Made by a program: the position numbers and the translations under genes
NCBI GenBank assembly: GCA_001829785.1
Contig: MICF01000001.1
Location: forward strand, 62,001-126,000
Length of the DNA: 64,000 nucleotides
Origin: Sulfurimonas sp. RIFOXYD12_FULL_33_39
GTDB lineage: Bacteria; Campylobacterota; Campylobacteria; Campylobacterales; Sulfurimonadaceae
Direction of reading: 5' to 3'
Notes under the pieces: model-generated
What the model was told of the DNA's origin: nothing
Seen by the model: only the letters and a program-made list of their open reading frames with translations
The model's database searches: none
Part shown: positions 43,099 to 53,700 of the stretch, one piece after another
Layout: the number at the start of each line of letters is the position of its first letter
Position numbering within the stretch: the stretch's first letter is position 1

Positions 43099-43602
43099 AT
43101 GAAAACAAAAAAAACACTCTTTATCGGCGGTATTAAAAGCGGAAAGTCGTTTAATGCCGAGCTCTACATACTCAAAGGTTCAGTTTCAAAACCAACATAT
43201 CTTGCTACAACCGAGTTTATAGACAAGGAGATGCAAGAGCGCATAGATGAACATAAACAAAACAGAAGCGACAAATTTAACACTATTGAAGAACCTCTAA
43301 AACTCTATAACGCCATAACAGAGTGTGACACTCCTGTTTTAGTTGAGTGTGTTAGCATGTGGATAAACAATATGCTATATCACGGCTTTAATTTTCTTGA
43401 TATGAAAAAGGAGTTAGAGAAGATTTTGGAGCTTGATAAAAGCGTTGTTTTTGTACTAAACGATGTCGGCGGCGGAATCATTCCAGACAATGCTCTTGCA
43501 CGCGAGTTTATAGACATAAGCGGAAAACTCTCACAGCTAATTGCCCGAGAATGCGATGAAGTTTATCACACTATTGCCGGCATATCAACGAGGATAAAAT
43601 GA
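43099..43602 (+). CDS. cobU: Adenosylcobinamide kinase/guanylyltransferase
   Basis: This 167-residue protein of the CobU/CobP family has the P-loop GGIKSGKSF (10-18), AECVS-like stretch LVECVSMWINNM (near 79-90) and NDVGGGIIPDN (near 119-129), the usual place of the second nucleotide-binding site. It phosphorylates adenosylcobinamide and transfers GMP to make adenosyl-GDP-cobinamide. It is slightly shorter than Salmonella CobU (180). Its stop overlaps cobS by 4 bases. Confidence 0.93.
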   Translation: MKTKKTLFIGGIKSGKSFNAELYILKGSVSKPTYLATTEFIDKEMQERIDEHKQNRSDKFNTIEEPLKLYNAITECDTPVLVECVSMWINNMLYHGFNFLDMKKELEKILELDKSVVFVLNDVGGGIIPDNALAREFIDISGKLSQLIARECDEVYHTIAGISTRIK

Positions 43603-44327
43603 GAGAGATTTTTAAGGGTTTTGCACTTGCAGTATCGATGTTAACAACCGTTCCTTTTTTCAAAGTCCACGATTTTTACAAAGGCATAAACGGCTACGCA
43701 GTGATGTTTTACCCACTTGTCGGGTTTTTGCTTGGGCTTGTTCTTTGGGGTATTCACTCGGTTTTAACTCCTTATGCGCCCTCTTTACATGTAGGGATTA
43801 TTATCTTTGTTTTGTGGGTTTTACTTACGGGTGCATTGCATCTTGACGGTTTTAGCGATACGGTTGACGGGCTTTATGTTCCAAAAGAGAGAGCTTTGGA
43901 GGTTATGAAAGATTCACATGTAGGCGGAATGGGGATGATAATAACCGCCTCGTTTTTGATAGCAAAAGCTTCTTCTTTGGCAAATTTTGAAGCTTTTTAT
44001 CTTCTGCCCATAATTCTTATGCTCTCTCGCGCAGGTGCGGTAATTTTTATCTACTTTTACCCTTATGTCAGTCCAAACGGCATAAGCACTTTAGCAAAAG
44101 CGGAACTTACAAAAACGCAGATGTTTATAGCACTTTTTTACTCTGTTGTTTTGGTTGCTATATTTGACATGTGGTTACTGTTTGTTAGCTTTTTGTTAGT
44201 TTTATTTGTTATAAAAAACTTCTTTATGAAACGTTACGGCGGTTTTACTGGCGATATCTACGGTTTTAGTATTGAGGTAACGGAGCTTGTTTTGCTAAAT
44301 ATTTTGCTTTTTGGCTTAGGCTCATGA
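43599..44327 (+). CDS. cobS: Cobalamin synthase (adenosylcobinamide-GDP ribazoletransferase)
   Basis: This 242-residue inner-membrane protein has about six helices and the CobS metal-binding motif HLDGFSDTVDG (near 85-95), then KDSHVGGMG and GGFTGDIYG near the C-terminus. It joins alpha-ribazole phosphate to adenosyl-GDP-cobinamide in the last assembly steps. It overlaps cobU and cobC by 4 bases each. Confidence 0.94.
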   Translation: MREIFKGFALAVSMLTTVPFFKVHDFYKGINGYAVMFYPLVGFLLGLVLWGIHSVLTPYAPSLHVGIIIFVLWVLLTGALHLDGFSDTVDGLYVPKERALEVMKDSHVGGMGMIITASFLIAKASSLANFEAFYLLPIILMLSRAGAVIFIYFYPYVSPNGISTLAKAELTKTQMFIALFYSVVLVAIFDMWLLFVSFLLVLFVIKNFFMKRYGGFTGDIYGFSIEVTELVLLNILLFGLGS

Positions 44328-44935
44328 ATATAACTTTGGTTCGCCACTGCGAGGTGGACGAGAGATACAAAAACTGCTATAACGGACACAACGACATTGG
44401 ACTCTCAAAAAACGGTGAGCTTCAGGCAAAGGAACTTGCAAAAAAGCTTGACATGTCAGAGTTTGATGCAGTGTTTTGCTCAGACCTGCGGCGTGCAAAA
44501 GAGACTCTAAGACACTCCTTACACCCCAAGAGTACTTCCTCGCTATCGCTCACAGCGCATGTCAAAGATGCAACATATACTTACATGTTAAGAGAGAAGT
44601 CATGGGGCAGACATGAGGGTATGAGTTTTGATGAGATAGTCGCAAAAGAAAATATACAATACATAGACTTTTTGCAATGGATAAAAGCGCTTGACGGAGA
44701 GCCTTATGAGGAGTACATAAAAAGAGTAAAGGAGTTCTTTTTAGACTATTTACCCTCGCTTGATAAAGAGAATATCCTAGTTGTAACACATGCAGGAGTA
44801 ATACGCGTTTTGATAAGCATTGTAAATAAAATAAGCCTAGAAGAGGCATTTTGCATAAAGATAGAAAACGGCTCACTCATACTCTATGACACACAAAACA
44901 AAAATTTTACAAAGGAAAAAAATGAAGACATATAA
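44324..44935 (+). CDS. cobC: Alpha-ribazole phosphatase-like histidine phosphatase
   Basis: This 203-residue protein of the histidine phosphatase superfamily has the catalytic LVRHCEV motif (His8), SDLRRAKET (second Arg, near 53-61), and VVTHAGVIRV (second His, near 148-157). In B12 clusters such proteins remove phosphate from adenosylcobalamin 5'-phosphate or alpha-ribazole phosphate. The family is broad, so the assignment depends on the tight overlaps with cobS (4 bases) and cobT (14 bases). Confidence 0.87.
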   Translation: MNITLVRHCEVDERYKNCYNGHNDIGLSKNGELQAKELAKKLDMSEFDAVFCSDLRRAKETLRHSLHPKSTSSLSLTAHVKDATYTYMLREKSWGRHEGMSFDEIVAKENIQYIDFLQWIKALDGEPYEEYIKRVKEFFLDYLPSLDKENILVVTHAGVIRVLISIVNKISLEEAFCIKIENGSLILYDTQNKNFTKEKNEDI

Positions 44936-45977
44936 CATATTTACAAACGAGGCAGATTCGCTTCCAAGCGGCAAGGCGGACTTTTTACTAGCAGCCTCGG
45001 TTACTTTAACATGTGAAATTGAAGGCATAACTCAAGCAGGGATTCCCGGCATGATACCACTGACTCCTACGCTTGATGCGGAGTTTATCATAAATGAGAG
45101 AGTTTACTCTTTGGGCGAACTTGCGGAGACGCCTACGGGCGTGCCCACACCTGCGATTATAACCAGAGCTGTGCATAACCTTACTCCCTTTAGCTCCATA
45201 GAGATTTTGGATTTGGGTCTTAGTAAAATACCGCAAAACTCTACATGTCAAAGTTTCGGCATCTTGCCTTCGGATTCCATAGCTTCGGGAGCGAATATTG
45301 ATGCAAAAGCCGTATTTGAAAAAGGTATGAAAGCAGGAAGAACTTACGAGTTAAAAGGCAACTACCTTATTTTAGGAGAAAGCACTCCAAGCGGAACTAC
45401 AACGGCAACGGCTACCGCTTTGGCACTCGGATATGAGTGCAGAGACGACTTCTCTTCAAGCTTTTTACATGTACCAAACAACATAAAAGATGAGACCATA
45501 AACAAAGCTCTCTCTTTAATCAATGACGAGATGAGTAACTTTCTTAAGCTCTCACATGTAAGCGACAACATGTTGATATTTTGTGCAGGATTTTTACTCG
45601 AAGCCTCAAGAAGATTTCATGTAGTTTTGGCGGGCGGAACACAGATGGCGGCATGTCTTCTTGTAGCGGATAAACTAAGAGAAGATGTTTTAATGCGTGT
45701 AAAGAGCGAAAATATAACGCTTGCAACCACGGCATGGGTGGCAAATGATGAACACTCAAATATTGCACATATCTTATCGTTTCTTAGTTATAAACCACAT
45801 GCGGTATATACAACTTTTTCATTTGCTAATGCTTCTATACCCGTATTAAAAAAATATGATGAAGGCGAAGCAAAAGAGGGCGTAGGAGCCGGAGCGGCAC
45901 TCGGTTATGCTTATGCAAACGGGGTTGAAAATAAAAAACTTTTAGAGACAATTGAATTTCTTTTATATTCAATTTAG
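44922..45977 (+). CDS. cobT: Nicotinate-nucleotide phosphoribosyltransferase, archaeal-type CobT
   Basis: This 351-residue protein has features of the TIGR00303-type CobT branch common in archaea and cyanobacteria: GITQAGIPGMIPLTPTLDAE, GESTPSGTTTATATALALG (near 151-169) and VLAGGTQMAACLLVADK (near 243-259). It makes alpha-ribazole phosphate from the benzimidazole base supplied by BluB. The start ATG at 44922 follows AAAGGAAAA and is preferred over an upstream frame start at 44886. It closes the B12 cluster. Confidence 0.88.
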   Translation: MKTYNIFTNEADSLPSGKADFLLAASVTLTCEIEGITQAGIPGMIPLTPTLDAEFIINERVYSLGELAETPTGVPTPAIITRAVHNLTPFSSIEILDLGLSKIPQNSTCQSFGILPSDSIASGANIDAKAVFEKGMKAGRTYELKGNYLILGESTPSGTTTATATALALGYECRDDFSSSFLHVPNNIKDETINKALSLINDEMSNFLKLSHVSDNMLIFCAGFLLEASRRFHVVLAGGTQMAACLLVADKLREDVLMRVKSENITLATTAWVANDEHSNIAHILSFLSYKPHAVYTTFSFANASIPVLKKYDEGEAKEGVGAGAALGYAYANGVENKKLLETIEFLLYSI

Positions 45978-46061
45978 TTATTTTTGTTACCAAAAACTGT
46001 TTTATTAAGCTTAATTCGGTAAAATTGTTATATTTAGATACATACGGAAAATTGCCAAAAA

Positions 46062-49000
46062 ATGCTTTTAAAAATATTTTTAATTCTAATATTTATACAA
46101 GGTCTTGTCTATTCACAAGAAGATACGCTTCAAAAAGTAAAACTTCAACTGCAATGGAAGTACCAGTTTCAATTTGCCGGATTTATCATGGCAAAGGAAC
46201 TTGGTTACTACAAAGATGTCGGCCTTGACGTTGAAATGATTGAGTACAAAGACATAGACCCTATAAACGAACTTGAAAACGACAAAGTTGACTATGCACT
46301 AATTAACTCCGTTATTGCTTATAAAGATAAAAAATTACATGACGTAACGCTACTTGCTACCTATTTTCAAAGATCCCCATTGGTTATTGCAGTTCAACCA
46401 AAAATCAAATCAATTTTAGATCTAAAAGGTAAAAAGTTTATGATTAGCGAAAGTGACAGAACCAATAGTTCACTCTCAATCTTACTAAACTATTTTAATA
46501 TAAATAAAGAAAATACCTCTTTTATAGAACAAACTTATCATGTTAATGATTTTATAGAAAATAAGGCTGATGCCATTACAGCTTTTAGCTCAAACGAGTT
46601 ATTTGAGCTTAATGCAAAAAAAGTACCTTACAATATTATAGACCCGGTAGAATATGGCTTCTCAACAAGTGCCAATAATCTTTTTACACAACATGACAGA
46701 GCAAAAAACAGTCCTAAACAGATAGAGAATTTTTTATCCGCAACCAAAAAAGGGTGGGAGTATGCATTTGAGCATATAGATGAAACTGTACAAATTATTC
46801 ATAAAAAATACCAACCGAACAAGTCGATAGAACATTTTAAATATGAAGCAAAAGTAACGAAAGAGCTTATGCTTTTAGACCTTTATGATATCGGCGATGT
46901 AAACAAAGAGTTTGTATTAAAAACATATAAACAGTTAATCAAAAACGGTGAACTGGACAAAAACCAAAGTTCAGACAAGCTTATATTTGATGAAAAATCA
47001 ATCAATGATTCCGAGAAATCTATTATAGAGTTGACGCAAGAAGAAAAAGAGTGGATAAAAAACAATAAACCGATTACTTTTACAGGCTCCCCGAATAAGC
47101 TCCCGTATGAAGCTTTTAATAAAAACGGCAACTACGTCGGAATAGTTTTTAAATATTTAAAATTTATTGAAAACATTAGCGGACTTAAATTTAAAACTAT
47201 TCCTACATCTTCTTGGAGTGAGTCGCTTCAGAGTGCAATGAATGAAAAAGCTAAAGTCGTATCAAGCGATATGGCAGATGCTACACTAAGGAAAAAATTC
47301 AACCCCATTAATACCTACATTAAAAATCCGATTGTTATAGTAATGGATATGAAAAACAACTATGTAGAAGATTTAAACTCCATTGCAAACAAAAAAATAG
47401 CAGTTATTAAAAACTACGGTTACACATCCGAAATCTTTAACATGTACCCGCAAATCAAATTTATTGAAGTAGAAAATATTCAAGAAGGGTTGCAAGGTGT
47501 TTCAGAAGGAAAATATGATGTAATGCTCTCATCAATGGTTCTTGCTAATTATACAATTGCAGATATGGCTCTTTCTAATCTAAAAATAGTAGGCAAAACT
47601 CCAATCTCAATGGAATTGGCACTTTTTGTATCAAAAGATGAGCCTATACTTTTTAACATTATAAACAAGTCCATAAGCAGTATAAAAGATAAAGATAAAA
47701 ATATTATCTTAGATAAATGGGTAAAACAACAAAAGTATGTGGAAAAGTCAGACTACATGTTAGCTATTTACATAGCACTTTTTATGCTTTTGATTATATT
47801 TTTCATACTTTTTTGGTCTTTGAAAATGAAACAAGAGATAAAAAAACGTATAATTATTCAAGACGAGCTGCAAAAAAGTGAACAACGCTATAAATCACTA
47901 TTTAAATCAAACCTTGCAGTTTGGCTTATAATAGACCCTGTTACTCAGCAAATAGTTGACTGCAATGAAAGCGCCGAACTTTTTTACGGTTATTCACATG
48001 AGCAGATTACTAAAATGTATCTTTATGAGATAAATACCTTAACTCCAACAGAGATACAAGCGCAGATAAACAATGCTCAAACACTGAAAAAAAACAGTTT
48101 TTATTTTAAGCACCGTTTATCAAGCGGAGAAATTCGCGATATAGAAGTTTTTGCAGGTCCTTTGGAGATAGACGGCAAAACATACATGTATTCTGTTATA
48201 TTTGATATCTCTGCCAGAATTAAAGCGGAAAAAGAACTGCAAAAACAGCATGACTTTTTGCAAACGGTTATAAACAGCGTTAATAGCGGGATTATGGTTA
48301 TCTACAAAGATTTCAGCGTACCTCTTATGAACAATACCGCAAGAGAGATGATAGATGAGAAAATTATTCAAAATCCGCTATCGCCTAAATGCTATGAAAT
48401 ATCTCATCATCAGCAATTGCCGTGCAACGGAAATTCACATCCGTGTCCTCTACAAAATGTATTGCAAACAAAAGAGCGGACAAAAGTAATCCATAAACAT
48501 TCAACCTTCTTTGGCGAAGAGATAATAGTTGAACTTACCGCTGTACCTCTTATAGACGAGAACGGCGAAATTTACGGTATCATCGAATCTGCGCACAATA
48601 TAACCGAGCTAAAAGAGATTCAAAACAGACTAAAACATCAAGCAGAACATGATTCGCTTACAAATCTTCCCAACAGAGTTCTGTTTTTAGACCGTCTTAA
48701 CCAATCTATGAAAAATGTAAAAAGAGTAAGCGGAAATATTGCAGTTTTATTTATAGACCTTGATCACTTTAAAGAGGTAAACGACTCTCTTGGTCACACT
48801 GTAGGCGACAAACTTCTTGAGAGCGTTGCAAAAAAACTTCAAAATATGATTCGCCAAAGCGACACGGTTGCACGTCTCGGCGGCGATGAGTTTGCGATTA
48901 TTCTTGAACATTTCAGTAATCTTGATGTGATTATATCCATAGTGCACAATATCATGCACTCGCTTAAAGAGCCGATGATTATAGATAATCAACAATTATA

Positions 49001-49925
49001 TGTGTCATTAAGCATAGGGATTTCAATCTATCCAAATGACGGTGTTGATGCAGATACTCTTATAAAAAATGCCGATGCCGCTATGTATAAGGCAAAACAC
49101 GGCGGTCGCAACAACTATCAGTTCTACACGTCTGACATGACTGAAAAAGCTTTTGAGCGTATCGTGCTAGAGACACAGCTTCGCCAATCAATTGAGAAAA
49201 ATCAAATACATGTATATTATCAACCGCAGATAGATGCTAAAAAGGAAACAATAATTGGAATGGAGGCACTTGTAAGATGGAATCATCCTGATATGGGTAT
49301 GGTTTCTCCTGCTAAATTTATACCTTTAGCCGAAGATTGCGGTTATATTATCGAACTTGACGAATGGGTTATGAGAGAGGCTATCTCTCAGTTTAAAAAG
49401 TGGTACGACAAAGGGCTAAATCCAGGTGTGCTTTCACTAAATCTCTCAGCTCTTAGACTTGAACATGACGGTTTTATAGAACATACAAAAGATATTATAA
49501 AGAGTAGCAATATAGATACTTCTTGGCTCTCTTATGAAATAACGGAGAGTAAAATTATGAAAAACCCGGAAAAATCTATTAAAAAACTAAATGAGTTAAA
49601 TGAACTCGGGATAAAACTTGCAATTGACGACTTCGGTACAGGATATTCATCACTCTCTTATCTAAAAAAACTTCCTATCGACAAACTAAAAATTGATCAA
49701 TCTTTTATAATGGATATTCCTGATGATGCAGATGACGTTGAGATTACAAAAACTATTATATCAATGGCAAAAAATTTAAATCTTAATGTTATAGCCGAGG
49801 GAGTAGAGACAACTTTGCAGCGTGATTTTTTACTTGAAAACGGTTGTAGTGAAATTCAAGGTTATCTGTACTATAAACCTTCTCCTGCAAAGGAAATAGA
49901 AGAAATTCTAAAAGGAAAGTTATAA
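46062..49925 (+). CDS. Hybrid sensor: NMT1 and SBP_bac_3 domains, PAS-PAS-GGDEF-EAL
   Basis: This 1287-residue protein has a signal or anchor (1-18) and two periplasmic binding-protein domains in tandem: an NMT1/THI5-like one (about 25-290, with FQFAGFIMAKELGYY) and an SBP_bac_3-like one (about 328-560). A membrane helix at about 565-587 leads to PAS (about 605-725), a second PAS (about 735-850, with a Cys motif LPCNGNSHPCPL), GGDEF with canonical RLGGDEF (near 936-942) and EAL with canonical MEALVRW (near 1066). The EAL half keeps DDFGTGYSS and AEGVE. It should turn binding of small molecules in the periplasm into c-di-GMP changes. The next gene starts directly after its stop. Confidence 0.9.
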   Translation: MLLKIFLILIFIQGLVYSQEDTLQKVKLQLQWKYQFQFAGFIMAKELGYYKDVGLDVEMIEYKDIDPINELENDKVDYALINSVIAYKDKKLHDVTLLATYFQRSPLVIAVQPKIKSILDLKGKKFMISESDRTNSSLSILLNYFNINKENTSFIEQTYHVNDFIENKADAITAFSSNELFELNAKKVPYNIIDPVEYGFSTSANNLFTQHDRAKNSPKQIENFLSATKKGWEYAFEHIDETVQIIHKKYQPNKSIEHFKYEAKVTKELMLLDLYDIGDVNKEFVLKTYKQLIKNGELDKNQSSDKLIFDEKSINDSEKSIIELTQEEKEWIKNNKPITFTGSPNKLPYEAFNKNGNYVGIVFKYLKFIENISGLKFKTIPTSSWSESLQSAMNEKAKVVSSDMADATLRKKFNPINTYIKNPIVIVMDMKNNYVEDLNSIANKKIAVIKNYGYTSEIFNMYPQIKFIEVENIQEGLQGVSEGKYDVMLSSMVLANYTIADMALSNLKIVGKTPISMELALFVSKDEPILFNIINKSISSIKDKDKNIILDKWVKQQKYVEKSDYMLAIYIALFMLLIIFFILFWSLKMKQEIKKRIIIQDELQKSEQRYKSLFKSNLAVWLIIDPVTQQIVDCNESAELFYGYSHEQITKMYLYEINTLTPTEIQAQINNAQTLKKNSFYFKHRLSSGEIRDIEVFAGPLEIDGKTYMYSVIFDISARIKAEKELQKQHDFLQTVINSVNSGIMVIYKDFSVPLMNNTAREMIDEKIIQNPLSPKCYEISHHQQLPCNGNSHPCPLQNVLQTKERTKVIHKHSTFFGEEIIVELTAVPLIDENGEIYGIIESAHNITELKEIQNRLKHQAEHDSLTNLPNRVLFLDRLNQSMKNVKRVSGNIAVLFIDLDHFKEVNDSLGHTVGDKLLESVAKKLQNMIRQSDTVARLGGDEFAIILEHFSNLDVIISIVHNIMHSLKEPMIIDNQQLYVSLSIGISIYPNDGVDADTLIKNADAAMYKAKHGGRNNYQFYTSDMTEKAFERIVLETQLRQSIEKNQIHVYYQPQIDAKKETIIGMEALVRWNHPDMGMVSPAKFIPLAEDCGYIIELDEWVMREAISQFKKWYDKGLNPGVLSLNLSALRLEHDGFIEHTKDIIKSSNIDTSWLSYEITESKIMKNPEKSIKKLNELNELGIKLAIDDFGTGYSSLSYLKKLPIDKLKIDQSFIMDIPDDADDVEITKTIISMAKNLNLNVIAEGVETTLQRDFLLENGCSEIQGYLYYKPSPAKEIEEILKGKL

Positions 49926-50636
49926 ATGAAATTACCGCATCTTTTGATATTTTTAATTTTTACCAATACACTTAGCGCTTTTTCTACGACAAATGTTCAA
50001 TATCTTTACGGTAACTTTAACGGCAACAGCGTTTTTGATACTCTTGGCAGAGGCAAACATACTATAACGGTAGAAAATTTCTCTACATATGCCTACGGTG
50101 ATTTTTTTGGTTTTGTTGACTTTGCACTAACTGATGGAAAATTTAAATATGACGACAAATCATCTGATATATATTTTGAGCTGTCACCGCGTATAAGCCT
50201 AAGTAAGGTAAGTGGCAGTAACATGTCGTTTTTGTTTGTAAAAGATGTCTTTATGGCCGCTCAGTACAACAGACAACTACATAAGTTCAAAGACTATTAT
50301 GCTACTTTATATGGTGTCGGAAGCGATTTAGAGATTAAAGGCTTTGATGTATTTGGACTTAATTTTTATAAAAAAAATCAAAACTTCGGTAAACACACAT
50401 CTCAATTGTCTGCAAATTATATAAGCAGAAATATCTTTGATACAAACTTTACACTTGATGGTTTTACGGACTGGACTAAAGAGGATTTTTTATCGCAGAA
50501 CAAGCTTCTGTATAAACTGGGTTACTTACCCCTAAGCGGCAAATTATATATCGGAACCGAATGGCACTACTACCGTGTTAAAAATACCGATACTAAATCA
50601 AATGTGCTTCAAGCAATGTTTATGCTCGTATGGTAA
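49926..50636 (+). CDS. Tsx-like (nucleoside channel-type) outer-membrane protein
   Basis: This 236-residue protein has a signal peptide (about 1-18) and a small barrel body with NVQYLYGNF at the start, FFGFVDFALTDG, ELSPRISLSKVSG near 76-88, and a terminal aromatic MLVW. These resemble the Tsx family of nucleoside-specific porins, though the match is not strong. Its ATG directly abuts the stop of the hybrid sensor gene, so the two likely act together, perhaps passing the sensed compound through the outer membrane. Confidence 0.65.
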   Translation: MKLPHLLIFLIFTNTLSAFSTTNVQYLYGNFNGNSVFDTLGRGKHTITVENFSTYAYGDFFGFVDFALTDGKFKYDDKSSDIYFELSPRISLSKVSGSNMSFLFVKDVFMAAQYNRQLHKFKDYYATLYGVGSDLEIKGFDVFGLNFYKKNQNFGKHTSQLSANYISRNIFDTNFTLDGFTDWTKEDFLSQNKLLYKLGYLPLSGKLYIGTEWHYYRVKNTDTKSNVLQAMFMLVW

Positions 50637-50725
50637 TAAAAAGTATAAATTAATACTAAATTAATTGTGTTTGTTTATAATGATTATTCAGGTTTTTATA
50701 ATTTTTTAAAAGAGGTAGTTGTTTA

Positions 50726-53700
50726 ATGTTAAATTTAAAATCAAAATTACTTTTTCTTTTGTCTGTGCCTGTTTTATATATTTTTGTACTCTCATTTATC
50801 ATTTTAAACACTTTTATAGAAGATAGAAACAGTCTTAAACTTACAAAATATCATATAGAAGAGACAGAAGCCGTCTCCAAAGTTGTTCACTTTATGCAAA
50901 TAGAGCGAGGCGTTACGGCAGGAATTATTTCAAGCGGAGGCATACATGTAGAAGATGCGACCCTTCTATCTGCTAGAGAAGAGTTAGACAAAGCAAGCAG
51001 TAGGGCAAATCTAATATTTTCTAACGCAAATTTAAATGACTACATCGATATAGTCAATGTTTTAAATAAAACAAAAATAATCAGAAAAGATATAGATTCT
51101 CTAACTATGTCTGCGGCTGAGGCTAGAGACAAATATACAAAAAATATAGAAAAACTACTAAATTTTATAAAAACTATACCCTCTTCAATGAACGATATAG
51201 AAAACAGAAATTTTATCGAAGCTTACACTCGTCTGGCTATGATTAAAGAGAGCATGGGTCAAATCAGAGCAATTTTACTTGAAATTTTTACTAAAAACGA
51301 GATTTCGGACGAGACCTTTATCTCGCTAAGCGAACAACTCAAAATATGCAAACTAAATAGTATGGATTTTAAAAATATTGCGCCCGGAGAGCTGTTTGAC
51401 TTCTATAAAGCAACCTACGGCGGCGAAGATCTTAATGAAACAAGAAGAATGATAGAGTTTGTTATAAAAAATAAAAACACTACGAACTTTAACGTAGAAC
51501 CATCCTACTGGTTTAAAAAATCAACAAACTCTATAAATATGCTAAAAACAGTGGAAGACAAACTCTTTAGCATTGTAAATAAACAGATAAACGAAAAATT
51601 AGACTCTATTTTTTATAAAATAGCAGCAATTACGCTGTTTATAATATATACCTTTATATCACTTGTTTTTTTAATAACAATAGTTATTAGAAAAATTTTA
51701 TCTTCTGCAGATATGTTAGAAGAGGAATATATAAACTCTATCTCACTCCTTGAGCAGTATAAATCAACAGTAGATAGGAGCTTTATAGTATCTAAGACAG
51801 ATGCAAAAGGGATAATTACTTACGTAAACGACGAGTTTTGCAGTGTCAGCGGTTACTCAAAAGAGGAGCTTATAGGCAAACCTCATAGTATTGTCAGACA
51901 TCCTGATACCCAAAAAGAGATTTTCAAATCTATATGGCATACTATTAAAGATTTAAAACAGCCTTGGTTTGGCGAAATTAAAAATCTCAAAAAAGACGGC
52001 TCTATTTATTGGGTACAAGCCGTTATAAATCCAATCCTTAGCCGCAACGGTGAACTAATAGAGTTTATTGCTATAAGAACGGATATAACGCAGCAAAAAG
52101 AGATATCGGAGTACTTTAAAGATCAGCTAAAGATATCCGTAGAAAATTTTAACTCTTCAATGCATCTGACAAAAGAGTATGAAAAAGCAATTGATATGAG
52201 TACTATATTATCAAGAACCGATATAAAAGGAAATATTACATACGTAAATGATAAATTTTTAGAAATCAGCGGATATACGCTAGATGAGCTCATAGGCAAA
52301 AATCATAGTTTTTTAAGTTCAAAAGATACTAATAAAAAGTTATATAGAAATCTTTGGAAAACTATATCAAGCGGAAATGTCTGGAAAGGTATTATGAAAA
52401 ACAGAACAAAATCAGGAGCTGATTTTTGGACAAAAACAACAATAATACCTATAAAAAACCTAAACGCAGAGATTGCAGAGTTCATAGCAATTAGACATGA
52501 CATAACTTCAATTGTAAAACAAAGAGAGAAGTTTGAAGAGATTGCAAGAACAGACTCTTTGACAGGGTGCGGAAACAGATTTAGACTAAATAACGACATG
52601 AGAGAGTTAAAAAATCTATCTCTTGCCATTTTCAACATAGACAACTTTAGACAGATTAACGACTTTTTCGGGCATCAATTCGGGGATTTGATTATCATAT
52701 CGATTGCAAATAAGATATATAACCACATTGCAAAAAATAATAGTAATCTGAAATTTTACAGACTTCAAGGAGATGAGTTTGTTGTTTTGGCTATTGACTA
52801 TCATAAAGATGCATTAGTTTCAAAAGTTAAAGATATTTTAGACCTTGTCAAAGAACGAATCACAGTACAAAAGGAGGAGATAGCTATCTCTTACAGTTGC
52901 GGAATCTCTTTTGAAGACAAAGCGCATCTTTTATCAAGTGCAAATATGGCGTTAAAAGTTGCGAAAAAAAATAATATCGACTACCTTGTATATGATGAGT
53001 CTATATCTCTAAATCATGAGTATGAAAACAATATATATTGGTCGAAAAAATTATCAGACGCTATAAACAACGACAACATAGTTACTTACTTTCAGCCCAT
53101 TGTCAACAACTCAAACTTAGCTTATGAGAAGTACGAGTGTTTAGTTAGGATAATAGATAACGGCAAAGTTATATCTCCGTTTTTCTTTTTAGACATTGCT
53201 AAACAAACCAGACAATACTTTAGTATTACCAAAACCGTTATTCATCAAGCATTTGAGAAATTCAAAGATATGGATAATGAGTTTTCTATAAACTTATCTA
53301 TAAAAGATATTTTAAATGAGCAGATTTCTGAATATATTTTAAATATGCTTCAAGAGTACAACATAGGTTCAAGAGTAGTTTTTGAGATAGTAGAATCAGA
53401 ATCCATTGAAAATTTTGAAGGTGTCATGAACTTTATAAATCAGGTAAAAAAATATAATTGTAAAATAGCAATTGATGATTTTGGTACAGGATACAGCAAC
53501 TTTGAGTATCTTATAAAATTAAAAGCAGATTATCTAAAAATAGACGGCTCACTGATAAAAAATTTAAACTCAGACAACAACACGCTCATAGTAGTCTCAA
53601 CAATTGTCGAATTTTCAAAGAAACTCGGTATGAAAACTATTGCTGAGTTTGTTGAAAATGAAGAGATATTTAATACGGTAAAAGAGTTAGGAATAGATTA

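Noticed and set aside
46025-46228. 67-codon frame overlapping the start of the hybrid sensor gene
   Set aside because: It is a shifted frame of the sensor's signal region; the sensor frame has clear domain motifs.
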